Of a stretch of DNA of 64,000 nucleotides, positions 26,745-34,885 are shown one piece after another. Below the pieces are notes generated by a model. It searched no databases and was not told the origin of the DNA. It saw only the letters and a list, made by a program, of their open reading frames with translations. A program made the translations under genes and the position numbers. The DNA lies in assembly GCA_019634715.1 (NCBI GenBank), contig JAHCAU010000018.1:60620-124619 (forward strand). The letters run 5' to 3'. This stretch comes from Lysobacter sp. GTDB taxonomy: Bacteria; Pseudomonadota; Gammaproteobacteria; Xanthomonadales; Xanthomonadaceae. Position 1 is the first letter of the stretch, and each line of letters opens with the position of its first letter.

Positions 26745-26775
26745 TTGTCGTCCGAGGGCGCCGGGCTGGCATACT
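26745..26775 (+). promoter_or_regulatory. Possible promoter of the POT transporter gene
   Basis: TTGTCG (26745-26750) and CATACT (26770-26775) are 19 bp apart. TGG directly before the -10 gives an extended -10 form, which could offset the long spacer. The GTG start lies 28 bp downstream. Confidence 0.35.
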
Positions 26776-26803
26776 CCGCCGGTCCCATCACCCGGAATCC
26801 GCC

Positions 26804-28393
26804 GTGTCCAACACCGCTCCCGCCGCGTCCGCACAGGACGAACTCTTCGGCCATCCCAAGGGCCTCTACGTCTGCTTCATGACCGAGATGTGGGAGCGCT
26901 TCGCCTTCTACGGCATGAAGGCGATCCTGTTGCTGTACGTCGTCAAGCATCACTTGTTCGCGCAGGCCGACGGCACCCTGCTGCTCGGCACCTACGCCGG
27001 CCTGGCCTACGCCCTGCCCCTGCTCGGCGGCCTGCTCGCCGACCGTTATCTCGGCATGCGCAAGGCCGTGCTCTTCGGCGGCATTCTGCTGGTGCTCGGC
27101 CAGCTCGGCATGGCGTACACCGGCAGCGCGGCCACCGGCACCACGCCCGACAACGCTGTGCGGGATGGATTCGCCATCCAGACGCTGTACTTCTCGCTGG
27201 CACTGATCGGCGTCGGCGTGGGCTTCCTCAAGCCGAACATCTCCACCATCGTGGGTCGCCTCTATTCGGCAGACGATCCGCGTCGCGATTCGGGCTTCAC
27301 GATCTTCTACCTGGGCATAAACGTCGGCGCATTCCTGGCATCGCTCATCGTGGCGGAGATCGGCGAGAAGATCGGCTGGGGCTACGGCTTCGCCCTTGCC
27401 GGCGTGATGATGGCGCTGGGCCTCGTCCAGTTCATCATCGGTCAAAAGCACCTGCGCGGCCATGCAGAACCAGCCGATCCTGTGCTGCTGAAAGCACCCG
27501 CGTTCGCAGGGCTGTCGCGCGAATGGCTGATCTACCTCGGTGGACTGGGATTGACCGTGGTGGTCTGGCAGGTCCTGCAGACCCGGATCGATTTCGGCCC
27601 ACTCACAGCGCTGCTGGGCGGCCACCAGGTCACCTTGACCGAGGTGGTCGCCGTGGTCATGGGCGCCGCGCTCTACCTGTGGTTCGTGAAGCTGCTGTTC
27701 TCCGGTCTGTCGCGCAAGGAAAAGGGCAGCATGGTCATGCTGATGGTGCTGATCACGGTCAGCGCCCTGTTCTGGGGCCTGTACGAACAGACCTACGGCC
27801 CCTGGGTGCTGATGGCCGACATCGGCATGGACCGCAACATTCTGGGCCGTGAATGGACCGCCGGCCAGACCACCGCGATCGGCGCCTTGTTCGTGATGCT
27901 CTTCAGCTTCCCCTTCGCCTGGCTGTGGCCGAAGCTCGACAAGGCCGGCCTCAACCCCAGCTATCCGGCCAAGTTCGCCTGGGGCCTGGTGTTCTGCGGG
28001 CTGTCGTTCGCGGTGCTGGCCTATGCCGCCGCGAACCCGGGCGAATCCGGCAAGACCAGCCTGTGGTGGATGATCCTCGCCTATGCCGTGCTGGTGATGG
28101 GCGAAATGGTGCTGTCGCCGGTGGGCCTGTCGGCAGTGACGCGACTGTCGATCCCGCGCGCGGTGGGCCTGATGATGGGCGCCTGGTTCCTGTTCTCGGC
28201 CTTCGGCGAGATCATCGCCGGCCGGCTCGGCACCTGGGCCGCGATCGAGCCGGATGCCGCCGGCAAGTACGACGTGCCTGCGGCACTCGCGCTGTACGCC
28301 GACGTCTTCACCAGCATGATGTGGATTGGATTGGCTGCCGGCGCCCTGCTGTTCATCGCCACGCCGCTGCTGAAGCGCCTGACCCGCGAATGA
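26804..28393 (+). CDS. POT family proton-coupled peptide transporter
   Basis: A 529-residue major-facilitator transporter with about 12-14 helices. The first helix shows the POT hallmark MTEMWERFAFYGMKAILLLY (ExxERFxxYG), followed by the PTR2 region (GGLLADRYLGMRK). Members take up di- and tripeptides with protons. The only start consistent with the family's N-terminus is the GTG at 26804. It lies among exported peptidases, which suggests uptake of their products. A small membrane-protein gene overlaps its stop (ATGA at 28390). Confidence 0.95.
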   Translation: MSNTAPAASAQDELFGHPKGLYVCFMTEMWERFAFYGMKAILLLYVVKHHLFAQADGTLLLGTYAGLAYALPLLGGLLADRYLGMRKAVLFGGILLVLGQLGMAYTGSAATGTTPDNAVRDGFAIQTLYFSLALIGVGVGFLKPNISTIVGRLYSADDPRRDSGFTIFYLGINVGAFLASLIVAEIGEKIGWGYGFALAGVMMALGLVQFIIGQKHLRGHAEPADPVLLKAPAFAGLSREWLIYLGGLGLTVVVWQVLQTRIDFGPLTALLGGHQVTLTEVVAVVMGAALYLWFVKLLFSGLSRKEKGSMVMLMVLITVSALFWGLYEQTYGPWVLMADIGMDRNILGREWTAGQTTAIGALFVMLFSFPFAWLWPKLDKAGLNPSYPAKFAWGLVFCGLSFAVLAYAAANPGESGKTSLWWMILAYAVLVMGEMVLSPVGLSAVTRLSIPRAVGLMMGAWFLFSAFGEIIAGRLGTWAAIEPDAAGKYDVPAALALYADVFTSMMWIGLAAGALLFIATPLLKRLTRE

Positions 28394-28659
28394 GGCCCCG
28401 CGACGACCGCCACGCAGGCCTGCGCCACGCCGCGTGGTGGTTCGGCGTGGCGCCGTCGCTGTGCTTCGCCCTGGTCGGCATCGGCCTGCTGCGACTGCCC
28501 GGGCTGTACGACCTGCCGCAGCGGGATCGAGCCTACGGCTGGCTGACCGACCGCCTCGCGGTCGGCGGCGGCTGGACGCTGCTGGCGCTGGCGGCGCTGT
28601 TCGGGCTGCTGGCGATCGCGCTGTTCGTCCACGCCCGCCGCGCCCCGTCCGGCGGATAG
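28390..28659 (+). CDS. Small membrane protein of unknown function
   Basis: An 89-residue protein with two hydrophobic segments (WWFGVAPSLCFALVGIGLL and WTLLALAALFGLLAIALFV). Between them is a soluble loop with DLPQRDRAYGWLTDRL. It starts in an ATGA overlap with the POT transporter stop and so is probably translated with it. I do not recognise a family. Confidence 0.65.
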   Translation: MRPRDDRHAGLRHAAWWFGVAPSLCFALVGIGLLRLPGLYDLPQRDRAYGWLTDRLAVGGGWTLLALAALFGLLAIALFVHARRAPSGG

Positions 28660-28692
28660 TGTTCCACCGCGTCGAGGACGCACAATTTCGCC

Positions 28693-29691
28693 ATGGCTCC
28701 GCACGATCACCACGACGCGCACGCGCACGCGCACGACCACGCCCGGCACGATCACCACGACGCGCACGGGCATGCGCATGCGATGCCGAACACGACCCGG
28801 GCGTTCGCGATCGCGACCCTGGTCAACCTCGCCTACACGCTGCTGGAAGCCGGCTACGGCTTCTGGACCGATTCGCTGGCCCTGTTGTCCGATGCCCTGC
28901 ACAATTTCGGCGACGTGCTGGGCCTGGCCCTGGCCTGGGGCGCGGCATCGATGGCCCGGCGCGCGCCGACCGAACGCCATACCTACGGCTGGCGCCGCGC
29001 CACCCTGCTCTCGCCGCTGGGCAACGCGCTGCTGCTGGTCGGCTTCAGCGGCGCGCTGGGCTGGGAGGCCGTGCGCCGGTTCTCGTCGCCGCCGGAGATC
29101 CCGGCGATGCCGGTGATCGTGGTCGCCACGATCGGCATCGCGGTCAACCTCGGCGCGGCCTGGCTGATGCGCGACGGCCACGGCAGCCACGGGCACGGCC
29201 ACGACCTCAACCGGCGCGGCGCCTTCCTGCACCTGATCGCCGATGCCGCGGTCTCGCTGGCGGCGGTGCTGGCCGGCTTCGGCATGCTCTGGTTCGACTG
29301 GCGCTGGCTGGACCCGGCCACCGCCCTGCTGGTCGCGGTGGTGGTGGCGGTCAGCGCCTTCGGCCTGCTGCGCGACGCCTTCGAGGCCGCGATGGACGCG
29401 GTGCCGCGCAACCTCGACCAGGCCCGGGTCCTCGCCTGGCTGGCCGAACAACCTGGCGTCGAGGCGGTGCACCACCTGCACGTCTGGTCGCTGGGCGCCG
29501 GCGAGATCGCGCTGACCGCGCACCTCGTCCGGCCGGCGACCGACGACCACGATGCCTTCCTCGATGCCGTGGTCCACGGACTCGACGCGCAGTTCGGCAT
29601 CAACCACCCGACCCTGCAGATCGAGCATGGCCGGGCCTGCGAACACGACCGACACGACCGCGCGCCGCATGGCGCCGCACCGCGGGGTTGA
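28693..29691 (+). CDS. Cation diffusion facilitator (CzcD/ZitB-like) metal exporter
   Basis: A 332-residue protein with an N-terminal His/Asp tail (residues 4-30 are mostly His, Asp and Ala) and six membrane helices. It has a second His-rich loop (GHGSHGHGHDLN) and a cytoplasmic C-terminal domain. Metal-site residues HD-HD are visible in LLSDALHNFGD and FLHLIADAAVS. This fits a Zn2+/H+ antiporter of the CzcD/ZitB group. It occupies the position just upstream of frr where pyrH is often found. Confidence 0.93.
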   Translation: MAPHDHHDAHAHAHDHARHDHHDAHGHAHAMPNTTRAFAIATLVNLAYTLLEAGYGFWTDSLALLSDALHNFGDVLGLALAWGAASMARRAPTERHTYGWRRATLLSPLGNALLLVGFSGALGWEAVRRFSSPPEIPAMPVIVVATIGIAVNLGAAWLMRDGHGSHGHGHDLNRRGAFLHLIADAAVSLAAVLAGFGMLWFDWRWLDPATALLVAVVVAVSAFGLLRDAFEAAMDAVPRNLDQARVLAWLAEQPGVEAVHHLHVWSLGAGEIALTAHLVRPATDDHDAFLDAVVHGLDAQFGINHPTLQIEHGRACEHDRHDRAPHGAAPRG

Positions 29692-29751
29692 GCGACCGCC
29701 GCGACAACGCCCCCCGAAACCGGGCCCGGCGGCCTGACGCGTCGCTTCGCA

Positions 29752-29757
29752 TATAAT
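29752..29757 (+). promoter_or_regulatory. TATAAT -10 element upstream of frr
   Basis: A perfect TATAAT lies 80 bp before the frr start and 60 bp after the CDF gene. No good -35 is present at 16-18 bp, so this is a weak call. It would give frr its own transcript. Confidence 0.35.
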
Positions 29758-29837
29758 CGGCGGCCTTGGCCTCCGGCCGTCCGTGCGCCACGAGCGCCCG
29801 ACGCCGGCCCGCCCCATACGAGACAGGACCCGACCGC

Positions 29838-30395
29838 ATGCTCAACGACATCAAGAAAGACACGCAGGCGCGCATGGCCAAAAGCATCGACGCGCTGCGC
29901 CACACGCTCACCAAGGTCCGCACCGGCCGCGCCTCGCCCTCGCTGGTCGAGCACCTGAAGGTCAACTACTACGGCTCGGACATGCCGCTGTCGCAGGTGG
30001 CCAGCGTCGCGGTCGCCGACGCCCGCTCGCTGACGATCACCCCGTGGGAGAAGCAGATGGTCGCTGCAGTCGAGAAGGCCATCTACGCCTCCGACCTGGG
30101 CCTGACCCCGAACACCGCCGGCACCGTCATCCGCATCAACCTGCCGCCGCTCACCGAAGAGCGCCGCAAGGAACTGTCCAAGCACGTGCACGCCGAAGGC
30201 GAGGACGCCAAGGTCGCGATCCGCAACATCCGCCGCGATGCCAACCAGCAGATCAAGGAACTGCTGAAGGAAAAGAAGATCACCGAGGACGAGGAGCGCC
30301 GCAGCGAGGACGAGATCCAGAAGCTGACGGACAAGGCGATCAAGGACGTCGACGAGATTGTCAAGGCCAAGGAACAGGAACTGATGGCCGTCTGA
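29838..30395 (+). CDS. frr: Ribosome recycling factor
   Basis: A 185-residue protein, full length for the family. Hallmarks are KVRTGRASPSLVEHL, the YYGSDMPLSQVASV core beta domain, and the long charged helices (EERRKELSKHVHAEGEDAKVAIRNIRRDA, here shown in part: RNIRRDANQQIKELLKE). RRF splits post-termination ribosomes together with EF-G. It opens the envelope biogenesis block: uppS follows 13 bp later. Confidence 0.97.
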   Translation: MLNDIKKDTQARMAKSIDALRHTLTKVRTGRASPSLVEHLKVNYYGSDMPLSQVASVAVADARSLTITPWEKQMVAAVEKAIYASDLGLTPNTAGTVIRINLPPLTEERRKELSKHVHAEGEDAKVAIRNIRRDANQQIKELLKEKKITEDEERRSEDEIQKLTDKAIKDVDEIVKAKEQELMAV

Positions 30396-30408
30396 GGCCC
30401 GTTCCGGC

Positions 30409-31233
30409 ATGTCCGCCCCGCAATCCCCAGCGTCACGACCGGCCGAGCCACAGCCAGCCGCGCCACAGCCAGGTGTCCCGCGCCACCTGGCCGTCATCAT
30501 GGACGGCAACGGCCGCTGGGCCGAGCGCCGCCGCCGCCCGCGGCTGATCGGCCATCGCGCCGGCGCGCGCGCGGTCAATCTCTGCATCGACGTCTGCCTC
30601 GATCGCGGCATCGAAGCGCTGACCCTGTTCGCGTTCTCCAGCGAGAACTGGGCACGGCCGGAAGAGGAAGTCGGCGGGCTGATGAAGCTGTTCCTCGCCG
30701 CGCTGGAGCGCGAAGTCGACGAACTGCACCGCCGGGGCGTGCGCCTGCGCTTCATCGGCGACCGCGACCGCTTCCAGGCCGACATCCTCGCGCGCATGCT
30801 CGACGCGGAGATCCGCACCGCCGGCAACGGCAAGCTGCACCTCACCATCGCCGCCAGCTACGGCGGCCGCCAGGACATCGCCGCCGCCGCGCGCGCGCTC
30901 GCGGCCGAGGTCGCCGAAGGCCGGCTGCGCCCGGATCAGATCGACGAAGCGGCAGTCGCGCGCCACACGGCGCTGGCCGACCTGCCGCCGCCCGACCTGT
31001 TCATCCGCACCGGCGGCGACCACCGCATCAGCAATTTCCTGCTCTGGCAGCTCGCCTACACCGAGCTGTGGTTCACCGACACCCTCTGGCCGGACCTCGA
31101 CGCCGCCCTGCTCGAACAGGCCTTCGCCGATTTCGCCGGGCGCGAACGCCGCTTCGGCCTGACCGGCGCCCAGATCCGCTCGGCCCAGGCCGGCACCGCT
31201 GCCCCCACCTCCACCGACAGGACCGACGCATGA
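30409..31233 (+). CDS. uppS: Undecaprenyl diphosphate synthase (di-trans,poly-cis)
   Basis: A 274-residue cis-prenyltransferase making the C55 lipid carrier for peptidoglycan and O-antigen. Key motifs are MDGNGRWAERR with the catalytic Asp, then FAFSSENWARPEEEV, and near the C-terminus DLFIRTGGDHRISNFLLWQ and ELWFTDTLWPD. An extra 25-residue Pro/Ala/Gln-rich N-terminus precedes the core. Its stop overlaps cdsA (ATGA at 31230). Confidence 0.97.
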   Translation: MSAPQSPASRPAEPQPAAPQPGVPRHLAVIMDGNGRWAERRRRPRLIGHRAGARAVNLCIDVCLDRGIEALTLFAFSSENWARPEEEVGGLMKLFLAALEREVDELHRRGVRLRFIGDRDRFQADILARMLDAEIRTAGNGKLHLTIAASYGGRQDIAAAARALAAEVAEGRLRPDQIDEAAVARHTALADLPPPDLFIRTGGDHRISNFLLWQLAYTELWFTDTLWPDLDAALLEQAFADFAGRERRFGLTGAQIRSAQAGTAAPTSTDRTDA

Positions 31234-32093
31234 CCAAGACGCGCACACTGGCCGCCCTGGTCATGGCCCCGCTGGCGATCGCCGCGGTGCTGCTGCTCCC
31301 CACGCCGTGGATGGCCGCGCTCAGCGCCGCCGCCTTCCTGATCGCGCTGTGGGAGTGGCTCAGGCTCACCGACATCGAGGACGCCATCGCCCGTGGCGTG
31401 CTGATGGTGGTCAACCTGATGCTGATGGTCGCCCTGGTCTGGGCCTCGCGCTCGGAGAACGGCGGGTCGCTGGTGCTGTTCCAGATCATGACCATGATCG
31501 GCGTCGTCTGGTGGTGCCTGGCCGGCCTGTGGCTGCGCCACTACGACTTCGGCGCCGACCACAAGACCCACGGCCGCGTGTTCAAGCTGGCCGCCGCCAC
31601 GCTCAGCATCGTCCCCGCCTGGTGCGCGCTGGCCCTGATCCACGCCGGCGACCCGGAACCGAGCCTGATCGGCAGCGTCCCGCAGGGTCACGTCTGGCTG
31701 CTGGTGGCGCTGATGACCGTCTGGGCCGCCGACAGCGGTGCCTACTTCGCCGGGCGCAGGTTCGGCAGGACCAAGCTCAGCCCGCGCATCAGCCCGAACA
31801 AGACCGTCGAAGGCCTGATCGGCGGCGCCGTGGCCGGCATGGTCGTCGCCGTCGCCGCCGCCCCGCTCGCCGGCGCCAGCCCGCGCCAGTTGCCGGCGAT
31901 CGCGGTGGTCGCGCTGTGGACCATCCTGTTCTCGGTGATCGGTGACCTGTTCGAGAGCCTGCTCAAGCGTCACGTCGGCGTGAAGGACTCCAGCAACCTC
32001 ATCCCCGGCCATGGCGGCGTGCTCGACCGCGTCGACAGCGTGCTCGCCGCGCTGCCGGTGTTCGCGCTGGGCAAGCTGTTGTTCGACTTCTGA
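31230..32093 (+). CDS. cdsA: Phosphatidate cytidylyltransferase
   Basis: A 287-residue integral membrane enzyme making CDP-diacylglycerol from phosphatidic acid and CTP. It has about eight helices and the CDS signature at the C-terminal end: DSGAYFAGRRFGRTKLSPRI, SPNKTVEG, and KDSSNLIPGHGGVLDRVDS. The start is the ATGA overlap with uppS. Confidence 0.96.
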   Translation: MTKTRTLAALVMAPLAIAAVLLLPTPWMAALSAAAFLIALWEWLRLTDIEDAIARGVLMVVNLMLMVALVWASRSENGGSLVLFQIMTMIGVVWWCLAGLWLRHYDFGADHKTHGRVFKLAAATLSIVPAWCALALIHAGDPEPSLIGSVPQGHVWLLVALMTVWAADSGAYFAGRRFGRTKLSPRISPNKTVEGLIGGAVAGMVVAVAAAPLAGASPRQLPAIAVVALWTILFSVIGDLFESLLKRHVGVKDSSNLIPGHGGVLDRVDSVLAALPVFALGKLLFDF

Positions 32094-32172
32094 ACGCCGT
32101 GCCCGTGATGCGGTCGAAGCCTGCCATGCGCAAGACGCTCCCTTCCCGTTGCCTGCCCTGTGGAGCGCCGCG

Positions 32173-33363
32173 ATGAGCGGTCCCGCCTCGATGCGCCGCG
32201 TCGCCGTGCTCGGCGCGACCGGCTCGATCGGCACCTCGGCGCTGGACGTGATCGCGCGCCATCCCGACCGCCTGAAGGCGGAGGTGCTGGTCGCCGGCCG
32301 GAATGTCGAGTCCCTGGTCGCGCTGTGCCGCACGCACCGCCCGACTCACGCCGCGATCGCCGACGACGGTGCCTACGCCGCCCTGCGCGACGGCCTGCGC
32401 GTCGCCGGGCTGGACACCGAAGCGCACGCCGGCATGGCCGCGATCGACGCGCTGGCCGCCGACGGCGGCACCGACACCGTGGTCGCCGCGATCGTCGGCG
32501 CCGCCGGGCTGTCGTCCACGCTCGCCGCCGCCCGCGCCGGCAAGCGCCTGCTGCTGGCGAACAAGGAGTCGCTGGTGCTCGCCGGCGACCTGCTCATGCG
32601 CACCGTGCGCGAGCGCGGCGCCGACATCGTGCCGATCGACAGCGAGCACAACGCGATCTTCCAGTGCCTGCCGGACGCGCACGCCCATGCGGGACTCAAG
32701 CGCATCCAGCTCACCGCGTCCGGCGGCCCGTTCCGGGGGTGTTCACGGGCCGAACTGGCGAGCGTCACGCCCGCGCAGGCCGTGGCGCACCCGAAGTGGT
32801 CGATGGGTCCGAAGATCTCCGTCGACTCGGCCACGCTGATGAACAAGGGCCTCGAAGTGATCGAGGCGCATCACCTGTTCGACCTGCCCAGCGACCGCAT
32901 CGGCGTGCTCGTGCATCCGCAGAGCCTGGTGCATTCGCTGGTGGAATTCGTCGACGGTTCGACGCTGGCGCAGCTCGGCCTGCCCGACATGCGCACCGCG
33001 CTCGCGGTCGGCTTCGCCTGGCCCGAACGCATCGCCTCCGGCGTCGCCGGGCTGGACCTGCTGGCGCAGGGTCGGCTCGATTTCGAGGCGCCGGACCTCG
33101 ATGCCTTCCCCTGCCTGCGCCTGGCCTACGCCGCGCTCGATGCCGGCGGCTGTGCCACCGCGGTGCTCAACGCCGCCAACGAAGAGGCGGTTTCAGCCTT
33201 TCTTCAGGGCCGCATCGCTTTCCTGTCCATCCCCGCACTGGTCGAAGACGCCCTGCAACGCATGCCCCACGCCGCGGCCGATTCGCTCGATGCCCTGCTT
33301 GCCGCGGACGCAGCCGCGCGCGCCGCCGCGCGTGCGGCGATTTCGCGCGAGGCCGCGCCATGA
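32173..33363 (+). CDS. dxr: 1-deoxy-D-xylulose 5-phosphate reductoisomerase
   Basis: A 396-residue NADPH enzyme of the MEP isoprenoid route, feeding uppS. The Rossmann motif GATGSIGTSALDVI is near the N-terminus. The active site shows LLLANKESLVLAG, PIDSEHNAIFQ and SGGPFRG, then KISVDSATLMNKGLEVIEAH. The ATG at 32173 follows cdsA by 79 bp. Its stop overlaps rseP (ATGA at 33360). Confidence 0.97.
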   Translation: MSGPASMRRVAVLGATGSIGTSALDVIARHPDRLKAEVLVAGRNVESLVALCRTHRPTHAAIADDGAYAALRDGLRVAGLDTEAHAGMAAIDALAADGGTDTVVAAIVGAAGLSSTLAAARAGKRLLLANKESLVLAGDLLMRTVRERGADIVPIDSEHNAIFQCLPDAHAHAGLKRIQLTASGGPFRGCSRAELASVTPAQAVAHPKWSMGPKISVDSATLMNKGLEVIEAHHLFDLPSDRIGVLVHPQSLVHSLVEFVDGSTLAQLGLPDMRTALAVGFAWPERIASGVAGLDLLAQGRLDFEAPDLDAFPCLRLAYAALDAGGCATAVLNAANEEAVSAFLQGRIAFLSIPALVEDALQRMPHAAADSLDALLAADAAARAAARAAISREAAP

Positions 33364-34727
33364 CCGAATTCCTCGCATCCGCCTGGTGGCTCATCGTCGC
33401 CCTGGGCATCCTCGTCACCTTCCACGAACTCGGCCACTACCTCGCCGCGCGCTGGTGCGGGGTGAAGGTGCTGCGCTTCTCGGTCGGCTTCGGCAAGCCG
33501 ATCTGGATGCGCACAGACCGCCACGGCACCGAATGGGCGGTCGCGCCGATCCCGCTGGGCGGCTATGTGCGCATGCTCGGCGAACACGAGCTGGCCGATC
33601 GTGCCGAAGAGGTCAGCGACGCCGAACGCAGCCAGGCCCATGGCAGCAAGACCGTCGGGCAACGGATGCTGATCGCCTTCGCCGGCCCGCTCGCGAACTT
33701 CATCCTGTGCATCGCCCTGTTGTGGGCGATGTTCGTGATCGGCCGCCCCGACTACGCGCCGGTGGTCGGCCAGGCCCAGGCCGCCGCCGCACAGGCCGGC
33801 CTGCGCCCGGGCGACACCCTGGTCGCCGTCGGCGAGCGCGCCACGCCGACCTGGACCGAGGCCAGCATGGCCCTGGTGACCGCAGCGGTCGATCGCGGCC
33901 AGGTCCCGGTGACCATCCGCGGCGCCGACGGCATCGAGACCACCCGGCGCATGGATTTCTCGCGCCTGCCGCTCGGCGCGGACCTGGGCAGGATCTTCCA
34001 GGAAGTCGGCATCCGGCCGCGACACTTCAAGGATCCGCCGGCCATCGTCGGCGAGGTCGTCGCCGACGGCGCCAGCCAGGGCGCGATCCGGGTCGGCGAC
34101 CGCATCCTCTCGATCAACGGCACCGCGGTCCGCGCCTGGGCCGACATCGCCGCGCTCGTGAAGCAGGCCGGTGCCGAGGGCCAGGCGCGAGTCGAACTCG
34201 AACGCGACGGCCGCCGGCTCGCGGTCGAGGTGACGCCCAGGCCCGACCCGGCGCAGAAGGACGTCTGGCTGCTCGGCATCCGCGGCGCGGAAACGCCGGA
34301 CGCCCCCATGGACGTGGTCCTGCGCTACGGCCCGCTGGAAGCGGTGCCGATGGCGTTGCGCGAAACGAAGTACCAGACGGTCCAGCTCTTCGCCATGGTC
34401 CAGCGCGCCTTCTCCGGACTCGTGCGGGCCCAGGACACGGTCTCGGGTCCCATCGGGATCGCCCAGGCCGCCAATGCCTACGCCGGCAAGGGCCTGGCCT
34501 GGTACATCAGCATGCTCGCCCTGCTGAGCCTGAGCCTGGCCGTGCTGAACCTGCTGCCGATCCCGGTCTTGGACGGGGGCGCGCTCCTGTATTACCTTAT
34601 CGAGTTGGTCAAAGGCAGTCCGTTAAGCGAACGTGCGATGGCCGCCGGGCAGTATGTGGGGCTCGCCCTGATCCTGGGGCTCATGGGCCTCGCGTTCTAC
34701 AACGACTTCCTGAGGCTGATCGGATGA
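33360..34727 (+). CDS. rseP: Site-2 intramembrane metalloprotease
   Basis: A 455-residue inner-membrane protease that releases sigma-E by cutting anti-sigma factor RseA. The first helix holds the zinc site HELGH (FHELGHYLAARWCG). Two PDZ domains lie in the periplasmic middle (VVGQAQAAAAQAGLRPGD and IVGEVVADGASQGAIRVGD). The third metal ligand is Asp in NLLPIPVLDGG. It precedes bamA, a usual pairing that links envelope stress control with outer-membrane assembly. Confidence 0.97.
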   Translation: MTEFLASAWWLIVALGILVTFHELGHYLAARWCGVKVLRFSVGFGKPIWMRTDRHGTEWAVAPIPLGGYVRMLGEHELADRAEEVSDAERSQAHGSKTVGQRMLIAFAGPLANFILCIALLWAMFVIGRPDYAPVVGQAQAAAAQAGLRPGDTLVAVGERATPTWTEASMALVTAAVDRGQVPVTIRGADGIETTRRMDFSRLPLGADLGRIFQEVGIRPRHFKDPPAIVGEVVADGASQGAIRVGDRILSINGTAVRAWADIAALVKQAGAEGQARVELERDGRRLAVEVTPRPDPAQKDVWLLGIRGAETPDAPMDVVLRYGPLEAVPMALRETKYQTVQLFAMVQRAFSGLVRAQDTVSGPIGIAQAANAYAGKGLAWYISMLALLSLSLAVLNLLPIPVLDGGALLYYLIELVKGSPLSERAMAAGQYVGLALILGLMGLAFYNDFLRLIG

Positions 34728-34885
34728 GCCGGATGTGCCACGCATCCGGTGACGACCTCCCCGGGGACGCCGCGCCGCCGCCGTCCGCCGCCCGCGAGGG
34801 CGACTGACGCCCGACGCCGACGATGTTCAGCTCCACCCGCTCCATCCGAACCACCCGCCCCACGCCCCTCCTTCGGACGTACTAG

